Assembly: GCF_000371785.1 (NCBI RefSeq)
Contig: NZ_AQUI01000002.1
Span: 2,955,276 to 3,019,275, forward strand
DNA from: Actinopolyspora halophila DSM 43834
GTDB taxonomy: Bacteria > Actinomycetota > Actinomycetes > Mycobacteriales > Pseudonocardiaceae
Direction: 5' to 3'
Length of the DNA: 64,000 nt
The notes below the pieces were generated by a model. It was not told where the DNA came from. It did not search any database and saw nothing but the letters and a program-made list of their open reading frames with translations. The position numbers and the translations under genes are program-made. Each line of letters opens with the position of its first letter. Position 1 is the stretch's first letter. This document shows, in pieces, positions 1-9,043 of this stretch.

Positions 1-662
1 GCCCACGCGTGAAACGGACGCCGCCCGAGCTTGGCTGCGTGCACCAGCACGTACACGTGCTCGGCACGCCGGGCCATGATCTCCTTGAGCCTGGTCTGCT
101 GCAGGTCCGCCTCGCAGATCCCCTCGTCGGCGACGACACCGTCCGCCCCGAGGAACACCCGATCGAACGTCATACGTTCCAGGGCCGCTTCGGCCAGCGG
201 CCCGACGAATCCCTGACTGACGTGGCGCAGCGTCCCACCCAGACACTCGACGTGCAGCTCCGAATCGGCCAGCTCCTGCAACACCGTCAGTCCCGTGGTG
301 ACCACGGTGATTTCCCGTGCACGGCGCAACTCACGACCGAGCGCCCCCGTGGTGGAGCCGGAATCGAGCAGCACCGACTCCCCTGGCCGTATCCGATCGG
401 CCGCCCACGCGGCGATAGCCCGCTTGGCCTCGAAGGACTCGCCGCTGCGTTGACCCAGCGAGACCTCCTGGCCCGGCCCCATCGGCATGGCACCGCCGTA
501 AGTGCGTGCCAGCTGCCCCGCCGACTCGAGTTGAGCGAGATCGCGGCGAATCGTCGAAGCGGTCACCCCGAAAGTGCTCGACAGTTCGTCGACACTGGCC
601 AGTCCCGAGGTGGTCGCCATACGCACGATGGCGGAGCGTCGTTCCCGGGATTCACGGGACAT
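1..662 (-). CDS. DeoR-family transcriptional regulator (C-terminus cut by window edge)
   Basis: The visible 220 or so residues start at an ATG whose codon ends at 662 and run off the left edge. The N-terminal winged helix reads SRERRSAIVRMA...VDELSSTFGVTASTIRRDLAQLE, the classic DeoR helix-turn-helix. It is followed by the sugar-phosphate-sensing isomerase-like fold (LLDSGSTTGALGREL, DRVFLGADGV). DeoR proteins usually repress neighbouring sugar or sugar-acid genes and are released by a phosphorylated intermediate. The gene lies just downstream of, and codirectional with, the PdxA2 and DUF1537 kinase genes (21-nt gap), so it is the likely local regulator of four-carbon acid-sugar catabolism. 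That role is inferred from position. Confidence 0.9.
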   Translation of the reverse strand, partial: MSRESRERRSAIVRMATTSGLASVDELSSTFGVTASTIRRDLAQLESAGQLARTYGGAMPMGPGQEVSLGQRSGESFEAKRAIAAWAADRIRPGESVLLDSGSTTGALGRELRRAREITVVTTGLTVLQELADSELHVECLGGTLRHVSQGFVGPLAEAALERMTFDRVFLGADGVVADEGICEADLQQTRLKEIMARRAEHVYVLVHAAKLGRRPFHAW

Positions 663-683
663 CGTCTTCCTCCCCGGTCCGCC

Positions 684-1685
684 TCACACAGCGGTGGACA
701 GCTCGGCGGCCTGGTGCAGGGCCTCGATCATGCTGTCCACATCCGCCTTTCCGGTACCCGCGATGTCGAAAGCCGTACCGTGGTCCACCGAGGTCCGGAT
801 GACCGGAAGCCCCACAGTCACGTTCACCCCCGCATCGATCCCCAACAGTTTGACCGGAGCATGTCCCTGGTCGTGGTACATCGCCACGATCAGATCGTAG
901 TCGCCCCGGCTGGCCAGAAAAAAAGCCGTGTCCGCGGGGAGCGGACCGTGGACATCCACACCGGAGGACCGCAGCTTCTCCACGGCGGGCACGACCTTGC
1001 TCTCCTCCTCCCGATACCCGAACAACCCGTTCTCCCCCGCGTGGGGATTGATCCCGCAGACCCCGATCCGCGGCGCGGAAACACCGGAACCCCGGATCGC
1101 CCGGTAGCCACGAAGGACGGTGCGCTCGACCAGACCGGGCTCTATCCGCCGCACGGCGTCGATCAGCCCGATGTGCGTGGTCACGTGCACGACTTTCACC
1201 TTGGGGGTCGACAGCATCATCGACACCTCCTCGGTGTCGGTCAAATACGCCAAGAGCTCGGTGTGTCCCGGGTACAGGTGCCCGGCGGCGTGCAATGCCT
1301 CCTTGTTCAACGGCGCGGTGCAGATTCCCTGCACCTCGCCACCCAGGGCGAGTTCACTCGCCATGCGCACGTAGTGGTAGGCGGCATCGCCCGCGACCGG
1401 TGAGACCTCGCCCCACGGCAGGTCGGGCGGAATCAGACCGGGGTCGATCACGTTGATCCGTCCGGACGTGAAAACGGCCTCCGCGACGGATTCCACGGCG
1501 ACGACCTCGGCTTGGCTGCCTGCGATCTCGGCGGCGCGACGCAGCCGAGCGACGTCTCCGAGGACGATCGGGCGGCAACGAGTGGTGACGGACTCGTCCA
1601 GCAACGCTCCGACGATGACCTCCGGACCGACGCCGGCCCCGTCTCCCATGGTCACGGCGATCAACGGAATGTGAGCAGTACTCAT
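684..1685 (-). CDS. pdxA2: PdxA2-type 4-phospho-D-threonate/erythronate dehydrogenase (PdxA family)
   Basis: This 333-residue protein has the PdxA fold: MGDGAGVGPEV at the N-terminus, metal-ligand histidines in YPGHTELLAYL and MYHDQGHAP, and GINPHAGENGLFG. PdxA itself makes vitamin B6. The PdxA2 branch oxidises and decarboxylates 4-phospho-threonate or -erythronate to dihydroxyacetone phosphate and CO2 with NAD. The gene immediately follows a DUF1537 kinase (1-nt gap), which is the characteristic partner of PdxA2 and not of biosynthetic PdxA. Family assignment is strong; the exact stereochemistry of the substrate cannot be read from the sequence. Confidence 0.88.
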   Translation of the reverse strand: MSTAHIPLIAVTMGDGAGVGPEVIVGALLDESVTTRCRPIVLGDVARLRRAAEIAGSQAEVVAVESVAEAVFTSGRINVIDPGLIPPDLPWGEVSPVAGDAAYHYVRMASELALGGEVQGICTAPLNKEALHAAGHLYPGHTELLAYLTDTEEVSMMLSTPKVKVVHVTTHIGLIDAVRRIEPGLVERTVLRGYRAIRGSGVSAPRIGVCGINPHAGENGLFGYREEESKVVPAVEKLRSSGVDVHGPLPADTAFFLASRGDYDLIVAMYHDQGHAPVKLLGIDAGVNVTVGLPVIRTSVDHGTAFDIAGTGKADVDSMIEALHQAAELSTAV

Positions 1686-1686
1686 A

Positions 1687-2940
1687 TCAGCCTTCCGAAA
1701 TAGGACGTAGATGCCTGACGATCCGGACGAGGCTGTCCGGACCGCCGAAACTTCCCGGGCGCGTCACCACCGACGTCCCGCCGGGGGTGTGGCTGTGCAC
1801 GGCGCCGTGGTGAACCTGACCGCGGGGGAACAGCGCGTCGACCTCGACCGCTTCGAGCACCCTGCGCGCGGTCTCCCCACCGGTCAGCACGAGGTCGACC
1901 GGTGCCTCGCTGCACGCGACGGCCCGGCGCGCGGTCTCGGCGAGCAGTCGCACGAACTCGCGGGAACGCCCTGCTGCGATCTCCCCTCCGAGCCGGGAGG
2001 TGACCACCACGGGGCCCCGGCGCAGCCCGGCGGAGACCCGTGCGACGACCTCGACGACTTCCTCGCTCGTCGCTTCGGCCACGTCGACCTCGACCGGCTC
2101 CGCTCCGGACGCGATCAGTTCGCGCACCTGTTCGGCGGCTCCGGGATCCGCGGTACCGACGACCACCAGCAGGGCGTTGTCGAGGTCCTCCCGCGCAACG
2201 GAGGGTGGCTCCGCCCGGTTGCCGACTGTGCGCGCTGCCCGTCCGAGCGCTCCCGCCAGCCCACCGCTGCCGATCAGCCGCACTCCCGGCAGCGCGGTGG
2301 TCGCGGCGACCACCGCGTCGAGGTCGGCATCCGTCTCCGCGTCGCAGACGGCCACCAGCCCCGCACCGGTGCAGTCGGCCAGGGCCACGCTCAGCTCACC
2401 GGAGCGGACGGTGTCCAGCCCCACCGTGCGACAGGCGCTGGGAGCGACGGTCTCCGCGAGGCTTTCCGCGGGCAGCGCGGCCTCGGCGCGCCACAGTTCG
2501 GTCCGGTGCAGGGGCTGTCCGTGCACGTGGATCACCCCACCCCGGACCGTGCGCCCGCCCACCGGCAGGGCCGGCGCTAGCACCACGGGGCCGTCGGCGG
2601 CGCGGATCGCGGCGCCGACGTTGCCGCGCGCCAGGGAGTCGATCTTGAAAAACACCGGTGCGAAGCCCGTGACGTGTGTACGGAGGGTCTCGCGGACCGC
2701 GCGTTCGGCCCTCTCCGGAGCGGCCTGGCGCGAGTCCAGATCGAGAACCAACGACGCCCGCGGATCGAAGACTGACTCCCCCGACGAGAAATTTTGCGTG
2801 TTTCGCGCAAAAGAGGAACACTCAACCGAGCTCAGCTCGATCCGGGCCGAGACCTCGCCGGACAGCAGCACCGCCGTCTCCGCCGCCCCCGACAAGTCGT
2901 CCGCCAGGGCGAGAACCCCGGAAAAAACCGACTCTTCCAC
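1687..2940 (-). CDS. Four-carbon acid-sugar kinase (DUF1537; DtnK/OtnK type)
   Basis: About 417 residues. The N-terminal SGVLALADDLSGAAETAV matches the substrate-binding start of DUF1537 kinases, and the C-terminal half holds LVLTGGETARRVLEAV, HHGAVHSHTPGG and RPGSFGG, the nucleotide-binding signature of the family. These enzymes phosphorylate D-threonate, L-threonate or D-erythronate at the 4-OH. The start chosen is GTG with its codon ending at 2938 (complement of 2938-2940), preceded by GGGAGGA at good spacing; a start 30 nt upstream is possible but has a poorer site. It feeds the adjacent PdxA2-type dehydrogenase. A 17-bp inverted-repeat candidate operator (2794-2810) lies within its 5' coding region. 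Confidence 0.88.
   Translation of the reverse strand: MEESVFSGVLALADDLSGAAETAVLLSGEVSARIELSSVECSSFARNTQNFSSGESVFDPRASLVLDLDSRQAAPERAERAVRETLRTHVTGFAPVFFKIDSLARGNVGAAIRAADGPVVLAPALPVGGRTVRGGVIHVHGQPLHRTELWRAEAALPAESLAETVAPSACRTVGLDTVRSGELSVALADCTGAGLVAVCDAETDADLDAVVAATTALPGVRLIGSGGLAGALGRAARTVGNRAEPPSVAREDLDNALLVVVGTADPGAAEQVRELIASGAEPVEVDVAEATSEEVVEVVARVSAGLRRGPVVVTSRLGGEIAAGRSREFVRLLAETARRAVACSEAPVDLVLTGGETARRVLEAVEVDALFPRGQVHHGAVHSHTPGGTSVVTRPGSFGGPDSLVRIVRHLRPISEG
2794..2810. promoter_or_regulatory. Candidate regulator operator, site 1
   Basis: TTGCGTGTTTCGCGCAA: TTGC and GCAA arms separated by 9 bp, inside a longer TTTTGCG-N7-CGCAAAA inverted repeat (2792-2812). It lies in the first part of the kinase gene. 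A second site at 3048-3064 read on the minus strand matches it at 15 of 17 positions, which makes chance unlikely. The DeoR-type regulator encoded nearby is the obvious candidate ligand, but this is inferred. Confidence 0.5.
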
Positions 2941-3559
2941 TGGACATTCCTCCCGTGCGCGAACACTCACCGGGACGCGAACCCCGACGGGGAGCCCTCG
3001 GACGAGAATCCCGAACCTCCCTCACTGCGCGAATCACGCTACGACAGTTGCATGAAACACGCAATCGTGCCAGAGTGTTCCACGCAACACCGGAGTTCGC
3101 AGCCCCGGTGCAGCACAACGAAGGGTCAACGATGACCGAGCCACGAACTCGACCGAACCCGCACGACAGGCGCGCCCACCCCGCTCCGCCCGGTTCCACG
3201 GTGGAGACCGCGGGGCACCCCCCTCAGGGCACGCCACCGCCCGGACGCTCTCGCCGCGTCCGCGGCGCTCCGGGAGGAGCGTTCACAGCCCCGGCCGGGC
3301 AAGCACGCGACGTGACCTCCGCTCCAGGCGGTTCTCCCCGAGGGGAGTGCTGACCGGCTCCACCGCCGCGGACCGGGCGCTCCGGTGCGTAGCCGTGCGC
3401 ACCACGCGGGACGAGGGAACCGGGCGGAGCCGCCCCACGCGACGAGCGCGCTCCGCGAGCACCCCGCCGCACTGCCGGGGACTCCACCGCCGACAACGCT
3501 GCCCCTGCGGCCGGCCTACTCAGGCCACCGCACCCTCTTCACCAAGGAGTGAGAATCCG
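2941..3559. other. Divergent intergenic region, no gene seen
   Basis: About 620 bp separate the minus-strand kinase operon from the plus-strand aldo/keto reductase. The open frames here are typical high-GC noise without recognisable domains. The stretch should hold both promoters. It contains operator site 2 (3048-3064) and, next to it, a half-site-like CCACGCAA inside the small inverted repeat GTGTT-N6-AACAC (3078-3093). Confidence 0.6.
3048..3064. promoter_or_regulatory. Candidate regulator operator, site 2
   Basis: TTGCATGAAACACGCAA on the plus strand. Its reverse complement TTGCGTGTTTCATGCAA matches site 1 (2794-2810) at 15 of 17 positions, with the same TTGC-N9-GCAA architecture. It lies about 110 bp upstream of the kinase start, where a repressor or activator of the minus-strand operon would bind. 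The two sites are about 254 bp apart, compatible with looping. Confidence 0.5.
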
Positions 3560-4534
3560 TTGAACACCGAACCCGCCACCTTGCCGAGAACGGGAACACA
3601 GCCGGTGTTGGGAACGATGAACTTCGGCGACACCGTGGACCTCACCGGCGCCGCGCGAATGCTCGACACCGCGCTGGAATCCGGTGTCACCGACATCGAC
3701 ACGGCCAACGGCTACTCCGGCGGGGCCGCCGAGGAGATGCTCGGCGAACTGCTGGCCCACCGCAGGAAACGCGTCTCGCTGGCGACCAAAGTGGGCATAC
3801 CGCACCCCGACGCGGGCGAGCACCCGCCGCTGTCGGCACCTGCGCTGCGGGCCTGCGTGCGAGGCAGCCTCGAACGGCTCGGGGTCGAGCACATCGACGT
3901 GCTCTACCTGCACCAACCCGACCGCGCCACTCCCCTGGACGAAACCCTGTCCACAGTGTCCGAACTCGTGACCGAGGGCAGGGTCGGAGCGCTGGGCGTG
4001 TCCAACTTCGCCGCCTGGCAGATCGCGGAGATCAACAGGATCACCGACCTGATCGGCGCACCCCGCCCCCGCGTGGCTCAGCAACTGCACAACCTGCTGG
4101 CCAGACGCGTGGAAGAGGAGTACACCGAGTTCGCCGCGGTCACCGGGTTGACCACCATGGTGTACAACCCGCTGGCCGGAGGGCTGCTGACCGGCAGGCA
4201 CCACTTCTCCAGCACTCCCGGGACGGGACGCTTCGGCGACTCGAGGCTGGCCGGCATGTACACCGAGCGCTACTGGAACTCCGAACTGTTCGAGGCGGTG
4301 AACCGACTTCACGAGATCGCCGAAGGCGCGGGGGTGACCATGCCCGAACTGGCGCTGCGCTGGCTGCTGGGCCGCCCCACCACCGACGCGCTGCTGCTCG
4401 GCGCCTCCAGCGAGAAACAGCTGACGAGCAACCTGGACGCGGTGCGCGCGGGAGCGCTGCCCACCGATGTGGCGGCGGCGTGCGACGAGGTGGGGAAAAC
4501 ACTGCGTGGCCCGATGCCCGCCTACAACCGCTGA
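3560..4534 (+). CDS. Aldo/keto reductase
   Basis: 324 residues from a TTG start preceded by AAGGAG (3544-3549). The (beta/alpha)8 AKR fold is visible with the catalytic tetrad in order: Asp and Tyr in DIDTANGYSGG, Lys in LATKVG and His in LYLHQPD. The cofactor loop LLGASSEKQLTSNLDA near the C-terminus binds NADP. Such enzymes interconvert aldehydes or ketones and alcohols in sugar metabolism. It opens the plus-strand group that continues with the sialidase-like protein, so it may act on a sugar-derived carbonyl; the substrate is unknown. Confidence 0.85.
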   Translation: MNTEPATLPRTGTQPVLGTMNFGDTVDLTGAARMLDTALESGVTDIDTANGYSGGAAEEMLGELLAHRRKRVSLATKVGIPHPDAGEHPPLSAPALRACVRGSLERLGVEHIDVLYLHQPDRATPLDETLSTVSELVTEGRVGALGVSNFAAWQIAEINRITDLIGAPRPRVAQQLHNLLARRVEEEYTEFAAVTGLTTMVYNPLAGGLLTGRHHFSSTPGTGRFGDSRLAGMYTERYWNSELFEAVNRLHEIAEGAGVTMPELALRWLLGRPTTDALLLGASSEKQLTSNLDAVRAGALPTDVAAACDEVGKTLRGPMPAYNR

Positions 4535-4558
4535 ACCCCGTCCAGCAGAGGAGCACCC

Positions 4559-5695
4559 GTGGACGCTTCCGAACCCGTGGATGAAGGAAACCACCGCACG
4601 GCCCTCCTGACCGCACCCGCTCCCCAGTCACACGCCGCCAATCTGATGCCCCTGCCGGACGGTGACATGGGATGCGCGTGGTTCGCGGGAACCCAGGAGG
4701 GAATGTCGGACATCGACATCTGGTTCGCACGATTCCGCTCCGACGGAACGTGGAGCACTCCCGAACGCGTCTCCGCCGACCCGCACCACTCCGAGCAGAA
4801 CCCCGTACTCTTCCCGACACCGCGCGGCGAACTCTGGCTGCTCTACACCGCGCAACACGCGGGGGACCAGGACACCGCCGAGGTCCGGGTGCGCGTCTCG
4901 ACCGACTCCGGGCACACCTGGGGCGCCGCGCGCACTCTCGTACCGGCGAGCGGGTCGCGGGGTGTCTTCATCCGACAGCCGATCGTGGTGCTGGACTCGG
5001 GACGCTGGTTGCTGCCGGTCTTCCACTGCGTCCGCCCGGAACGCGGAAAGTGGCGGGGTGATCACGACACCAGCGCGGTCCTCGTCTCCGACGACGAGGG
5101 GGAGACGTGGCAGCACCACGACGTCCCGAACAGCACGGGATGCGTGCACATGAACATCGTCCGGACCGCGGACGGCACGCTGCTCGCGATGTTCCGCCGT
5201 CGGCAGGCCGACGCCGTACACGCCAGCCACTCCACGGACGGAGTGCACTGGAGCCCTCCCGAGCCCACCGAACTGCCGAACAACAACTCCTCGATCCAGC
5301 TGACGGCGCTACGCGACGGCGGACTTGCACTCGTCTACAACGCGAGCAGCGCCGCGGACGCCACGGCGCGCCGGACCTCGCTGTACGACGAGATCAACCA
5401 GGACTCCGCGGAAGCCGTCGAGGAGGAGCCTCCGGGGCCGGCGTTCTGGGGTGCTCCGCGCGCCCCGCTGACGCTGGCCCTCTCCCCGGACAACGGAAAG
5501 ACCTGGCCCTTCCGGCACGACATCGAGGCCGGCGACGGCCACTGCCTGACCAACGACTCGCGGAACGGCGCGAATCGGGAGCTCTCCTACCCGTCGATCG
5601 CCCAGGCCTCCGACGGAGAGCTGCACATCGCGTTCACCCACTTCCGCCAGGCCATCAAACACGTGCGTCTGGCACCGGACCAGACCTTCACGTAG
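4559..5695 (+). CDS. Sialidase-fold (BNR/Asp-box) protein, predicted intracellular exo-sialidase-like
   Basis: 378 residues from a GTG start 24 nt after the AKR gene, with GAGGAG upstream. At least three Asp boxes (S-x-D-x-G-x-T-W) are seen: STDSGHTW, SDDEGETW and SPDNGKTW, with a fourth degenerate copy HSTDGVHW, spaced as in a six-bladed beta-propeller. An early FIRQPIVVL and a late YPSIAQASDGELHIAFTH also fit the family. There is no signal peptide, so it is probably cytoplasmic, unlike secreted sialidases. It sits among sugar-acid genes and may hydrolyse or rearrange a nonulosonate-like or uronate-like compound; activity cannot be inferred further. Confidence 0.75.
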   Translation: MDASEPVDEGNHRTALLTAPAPQSHAANLMPLPDGDMGCAWFAGTQEGMSDIDIWFARFRSDGTWSTPERVSADPHHSEQNPVLFPTPRGELWLLYTAQHAGDQDTAEVRVRVSTDSGHTWGAARTLVPASGSRGVFIRQPIVVLDSGRWLLPVFHCVRPERGKWRGDHDTSAVLVSDDEGETWQHHDVPNSTGCVHMNIVRTADGTLLAMFRRRQADAVHASHSTDGVHWSPPEPTELPNNNSSIQLTALRDGGLALVYNASSAADATARRTSLYDEINQDSAEAVEEEPPGPAFWGAPRAPLTLALSPDNGKTWPFRHDIEAGDGHCLTNDSRNGANRELSYPSIAQASDGELHIAFTHFRQAIKHVRLAPDQTFT

Positions 5696-5720
5696 CGGCC
5701 CACACCGCATTGGAACCACT

Positions 5721-7118
5721 ATGCGCAACGACTCCCAACCGCACGAACCTCCCGTCAGCACGGTGACCACCGAAGCACCACCGCCCTCCCCGCCCAGCAA
5801 GCTCTCCGAATACGTCAGGAGTCTGGGCCCCGGCATCGTCGTGGTCGTGTCCTGGCTGGGAACGGGAGATTTCATCAGCGCCTCGGTATCGGGGTCCAAT
5901 TTCGGATACGCGCTGATCTGGACACTGCTGATCGCGATTCTGTCGCGGTACTTCATCGTTTCGACGATGTCCCGGTACCAGCTGTGCAACAGCGTCGGCG
6001 ACGAAACGATACTCGACGGGTACGGGCGCGTGTGGCGCGGATTTCCGATGTACATCGGAGCCACCACCTGCGTGCTCGGATTCATCTACGTTTCTTTCCT
6101 GCTCATAGCCGCGGGAACGGCACTCGACCACCTGTTCGACGGAGTGGTCGACCTGGGCGGGTGGGGAACTTTCCTCTGGGCCGTTCCCACCATGGGGGCA
6201 GCATTGTGGCTCGCGTCCCGCCGGAGCGGGCACTATCGAGCCCTGGAAATCGTCGCGCAGATCACCATGGGCGTTCTCGTGATCAGTTTCCTCGTCGCGC
6301 TGATGGGAACCGGCGTCGACTTCGGGAAACTGTTCGGTGGACTGCTGTTCGAGCTGCCCGCGGGCGAAGCGGGCTACATCACCGCGGCCAGCACCGCCGT
6401 GGGGCTCATCGGCGCGGTCGGCGGCTCCGCGGCGAACCTGCTCTATCCCTACCTCATGCACGAGAAGGGGTGGCGCGGAAGCGGTTACCGCAAGTTGCAG
6501 CGACTCGACCTGCGCTTCGGAACGTTGGTGATGTTCGGACTCGTGCTGGCCGTCTGGATCGTGGCCGCGGAAACACTGCACGGCACGGGGCAGGGAGTGT
6601 CCTCGGCGGACGGACTCGCTCTCATGATGGAGAAGGCGATCGGCCCGGCTGGTCCGTCCATCATGTGGTGCGCGGTGTTCTTCACGGTGTTCAACAACAT
6701 CGTCACCCAACCACGGGTCTTCGTGCGCATGTTCACCGAATCGCTGCACAAATCCCGTCCGGCCAGGGCCGAGAGCATCAGGGCGGCGAACCCGAACGCG
6801 GAATTGAACCAAAAAGAACTCTTCCTGCACGACCGCGTCTTCTGGGTGATCTTCACCGTCATCATGACGGTGCCCATCCTCTTCTCACTGCCGGTCATGC
6901 CCGGAATGGTCGTGCTCACCCTGATGGGCAACTCCGTCAACGTGCTGACGGTCCCCGCAGTGATAATCGGCCTGATAGTCATGACCACGCGGCGCGACCT
7001 CATGCCGCGGTCACACGCCAACAAGTGGTGGCAGACCACGATCCTGGTTCTCATCGGCGCGGTAGGGCTCTGGGCGACCTACGAACTGGTCCTCAGCATC
7101 GTGAACCTGGGCGGCTGA
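5721..7118 (+). CDS. Divergent Nramp-fold permease lacking the metal-binding motifs
   Basis: 465 residues with about 11 hydrophobic segments in the Nramp (APC-superfamily) arrangement. TM1 begins LGPGIVVVVSWLGTGDFISAS. At the position where metal transporters have D-P-G-N this protein has G-T-G-D (residues 47-50), and the TM6 M-P-H motif is replaced (AVGGSAANLLYPYLMHEKGW). True Nramp proteins co-ordinate Mn/Fe through those Asp, Asn and Met residues, so metal transport is doubtful. It lies between the sialidase-like and HpaI-aldolase genes and is best described as a transporter of unknown substrate, possibly an organic acid of this pathway. Confidence 0.8.
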   Translation: MRNDSQPHEPPVSTVTTEAPPPSPPSKLSEYVRSLGPGIVVVVSWLGTGDFISASVSGSNFGYALIWTLLIAILSRYFIVSTMSRYQLCNSVGDETILDGYGRVWRGFPMYIGATTCVLGFIYVSFLLIAAGTALDHLFDGVVDLGGWGTFLWAVPTMGAALWLASRRSGHYRALEIVAQITMGVLVISFLVALMGTGVDFGKLFGGLLFELPAGEAGYITAASTAVGLIGAVGGSAANLLYPYLMHEKGWRGSGYRKLQRLDLRFGTLVMFGLVLAVWIVAAETLHGTGQGVSSADGLALMMEKAIGPAGPSIMWCAVFFTVFNNIVTQPRVFVRMFTESLHKSRPARAESIRAANPNAELNQKELFLHDRVFWVIFTVIMTVPILFSLPVMPGMVVLTLMGNSVNVLTVPAVIIGLIVMTTRRDLMPRSHANKWWQTTILVLIGAVGLWATYELVLSIVNLGG

Positions 7119-7186
7119 TCCCCTGGGGCCACGCACGCTCGACGGATCCCCTCCGACGCGAGCACTCCGCAAGGAAAGGAAAAGCT

Positions 7187-7948
7187 TTGAACACCGCGGA
7201 ATTCGCACGAAAAATCCGTGCCAGGGAAAGGCTCATCGGGTACTGGTCCGTTCTCGACGCCCCGGTGGCCACCGAGCGCATCGGACGGCTCGGTTACGAC
7301 TACGTGGCCATCGACGGCCAACACGGGCTCGTGGGCTATTCCGGAATGCTCAACGGAATGATGGCCGTGGACGCCGGTGGCCGAGCGGTCGGACTCGTCC
7401 GGGTCGAGGCCAACGATCCCGCCGTGATCGGACGGGCGCTCGACGCGGGCGCGGCCGGAGTCATCGTGCCACTGATCGACACGCCCGCCGATGCCGCCGC
7501 GGCAGTGGACGCCACGCGCTACCCACCGGAAGGGAGCCGCTCCTACGGGCCGATGCGCGCCGGTTTGCGCATCGGTCCCAAGCCCGCCGAGGCGAACTCC
7601 GGCACGACGGTGCTCGCGATGATCGAAACCTCCCGAGCGCTGGACAACGTCCGGGAGATCTGCGCGACCCCCGGGCTGGACGGCGTCTACGTCGGCCCCT
7701 CCGACCTGTGCCTGGCGGTGGGCGGCGCGTTTCCCGGTGACCCGGCCGTCAGCGAGGTGTTCGAGCAGGCGGTGACCGACATCCGGGACTCGGCGGCACG
7801 GGCGGGCATCGCGGCGGGCATACACACTCCGAACGGCGACACCGCCGCACGCCGACTGGCCGAGGGCTACACCTTCGTCAGCATCGCCTCCGACCTGGTG
7901 CACCTGGAGAACACGGCGGCCGAACACCTCAACGTCGCTCGATCGTGA
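7187..7948 (+). CDS. HpcH/HpaI-family class II aldolase
   Basis: 253 residues from a TTG start at 7187 preceded by AAGGAAAGGA (7171-7180). Motifs of the family are in order: DYVAIDGQHG (catalytic His and metal environment), the Arg-containing SYGPMRA, the metal ligand Glu in AMIETSRAL and the metal ligand Asp in VYVGPSDLCLAVGG. These enzymes cleave 4-hydroxy-2-oxo acids to pyruvate and an aldehyde (2-keto-3-deoxy sugar acids or 4-hydroxy-2-oxoheptanedioate). The following 2-hydroxyacid dehydrogenase and the flanking permeases suggest breakdown of a sugar-acid derivative. Substrate not determined. Confidence 0.87.
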   Translation: MNTAEFARKIRARERLIGYWSVLDAPVATERIGRLGYDYVAIDGQHGLVGYSGMLNGMMAVDAGGRAVGLVRVEANDPAVIGRALDAGAAGVIVPLIDTPADAAAAVDATRYPPEGSRSYGPMRAGLRIGPKPAEANSGTTVLAMIETSRALDNVREICATPGLDGVYVGPSDLCLAVGGAFPGDPAVSEVFEQAVTDIRDSAARAGIAAGIHTPNGDTAARRLAEGYTFVSIASDLVHLENTAAEHLNVARS

Positions 7949-8048
7949 AACGGGCAGGCGCGGCGCCCGGCACGACCGGGCCGACCGCGCACACCACGCC
8001 CGCTCCACGAAGGAGCGCCCCATTCGTTGAACGCACGGAGTCACCACC

Positions 8049-9014
8049 ATGTCCTCGATTCTGATCACCACACCGACCTTCGGCAGGTTCTCCGCGGAAC
8101 CGCGAAGCATCCTCGCCGCGGCGGGAGAAGTGATCCACCCCCACGACACGCACCCCATGCCGCCGGGGGAATTGCTGGAAAGGGTGCCCCGGGCGGACGC
8201 GCTGATCGTCGGGATGGACACCGTCGACACCGACGTCCTCGACGCCGGGCCGCGATTGCGCGTGATCGCCAAGCACGGAGTCGGCGTGGACACCATCGAC
8301 GTCGCCGCCGCGCAGCAACGGGGCATCAGGGTGGTTTCCGCGCCGGGAAGCAACGCACGTGCCGTGGCCGAGCTGGCGTTCGGACTGATGTTGGCCGCCG
8401 CGCGGAAGCTGGGAACAGCACACACGGCAGTGCTCGACACCCGGTGGCCGAAACCCTTCGGTCCGGAGCTGGCAGGGAAAGCGCTCGGCATTCTCGGCTT
8501 CGGACGCATCGGTCGACTGCTGGCCGGATACGCCGGCGCCTTCGGGATGAGGGTGCTGGCCCACGATCCACACCTGGACACCGATGAGATCGCCGCGCAC
8601 GGAGCACGTCCAGCCGGATTCGCCGAGTGCCTCCGCGAGGCCGAGTTCGTGAGTCTGCACCTGCCGGGCGACTCCGACGACCGGCCGCTGCTCGACCGCG
8701 CGGCGCTCGAATCGATGCAACGCGGTGCTGTGCTGGTCAACACCGCCCGCGGTGGTCTCGTGGACGGAGAAGCGCTGGCCGAACTGTTGCATCGAGGTCA
8801 GCTGGGCGGTGCCGGCGTCGACGCTTTCGCAGTCGAACCACCTTCCGCGCGGGATCCGCTGCTCAACGCTCCCAACACCGTGCTGACCCCGCACATCGGG
8901 GCGTGCAGCCACGAGGCCAACCACGACATGGGCGTGACGGTCGCTGCGGACGTCGTGCGCGTGCTGAGTGGTCGGGAGCCGGACAACGAGGTCCCGCAGC
9001 CGGCGACACGATAA
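8049..9014 (+). CDS. D-isomer-specific 2-hydroxyacid dehydrogenase
   Basis: 321 residues. The NAD-binding Rossmann motif is LGFGRIGRLLAGYAGAFGMRVLAHDP. The catalytic Arg, Glu and His lie in NTARGGLVDG, DAFAVEPP and LTPHIGA, as in phosphoglycerate/glyoxylate dehydrogenases. It probably reduces or oxidises a 2-keto/2-hydroxy acid belonging to the same pathway as the HpaI aldolase 100 nt upstream. The short length (no ACT domain) argues against SerA. The start ATG at 8049 follows a purine-rich stretch; it is separated by only 29 nt from the next gene, supporting one transcript. Confidence 0.87.
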   Translation: MSSILITTPTFGRFSAEPRSILAAAGEVIHPHDTHPMPPGELLERVPRADALIVGMDTVDTDVLDAGPRLRVIAKHGVGVDTIDVAAAQQRGIRVVSAPGSNARAVAELAFGLMLAAARKLGTAHTAVLDTRWPKPFGPELAGKALGILGFGRIGRLLAGYAGAFGMRVLAHDPHLDTDEIAAHGARPAGFAECLREAEFVSLHLPGDSDDRPLLDRAALESMQRGAVLVNTARGGLVDGEALAELLHRGQLGGAGVDAFAVEPPSARDPLLNAPNTVLTPHIGACSHEANHDMGVTVAADVVRVLSGREPDNEVPQPATR

Positions 9015-9043
9015 TCAGCTCGTACGACGAGAGGCATCTCGCG

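Noticed and set aside
7079-8743. A 554-codon minus-strand frame
   Set aside because: Antisense to the HpaI aldolase and the hydroxyacid dehydrogenase, both with full catalytic motifs.
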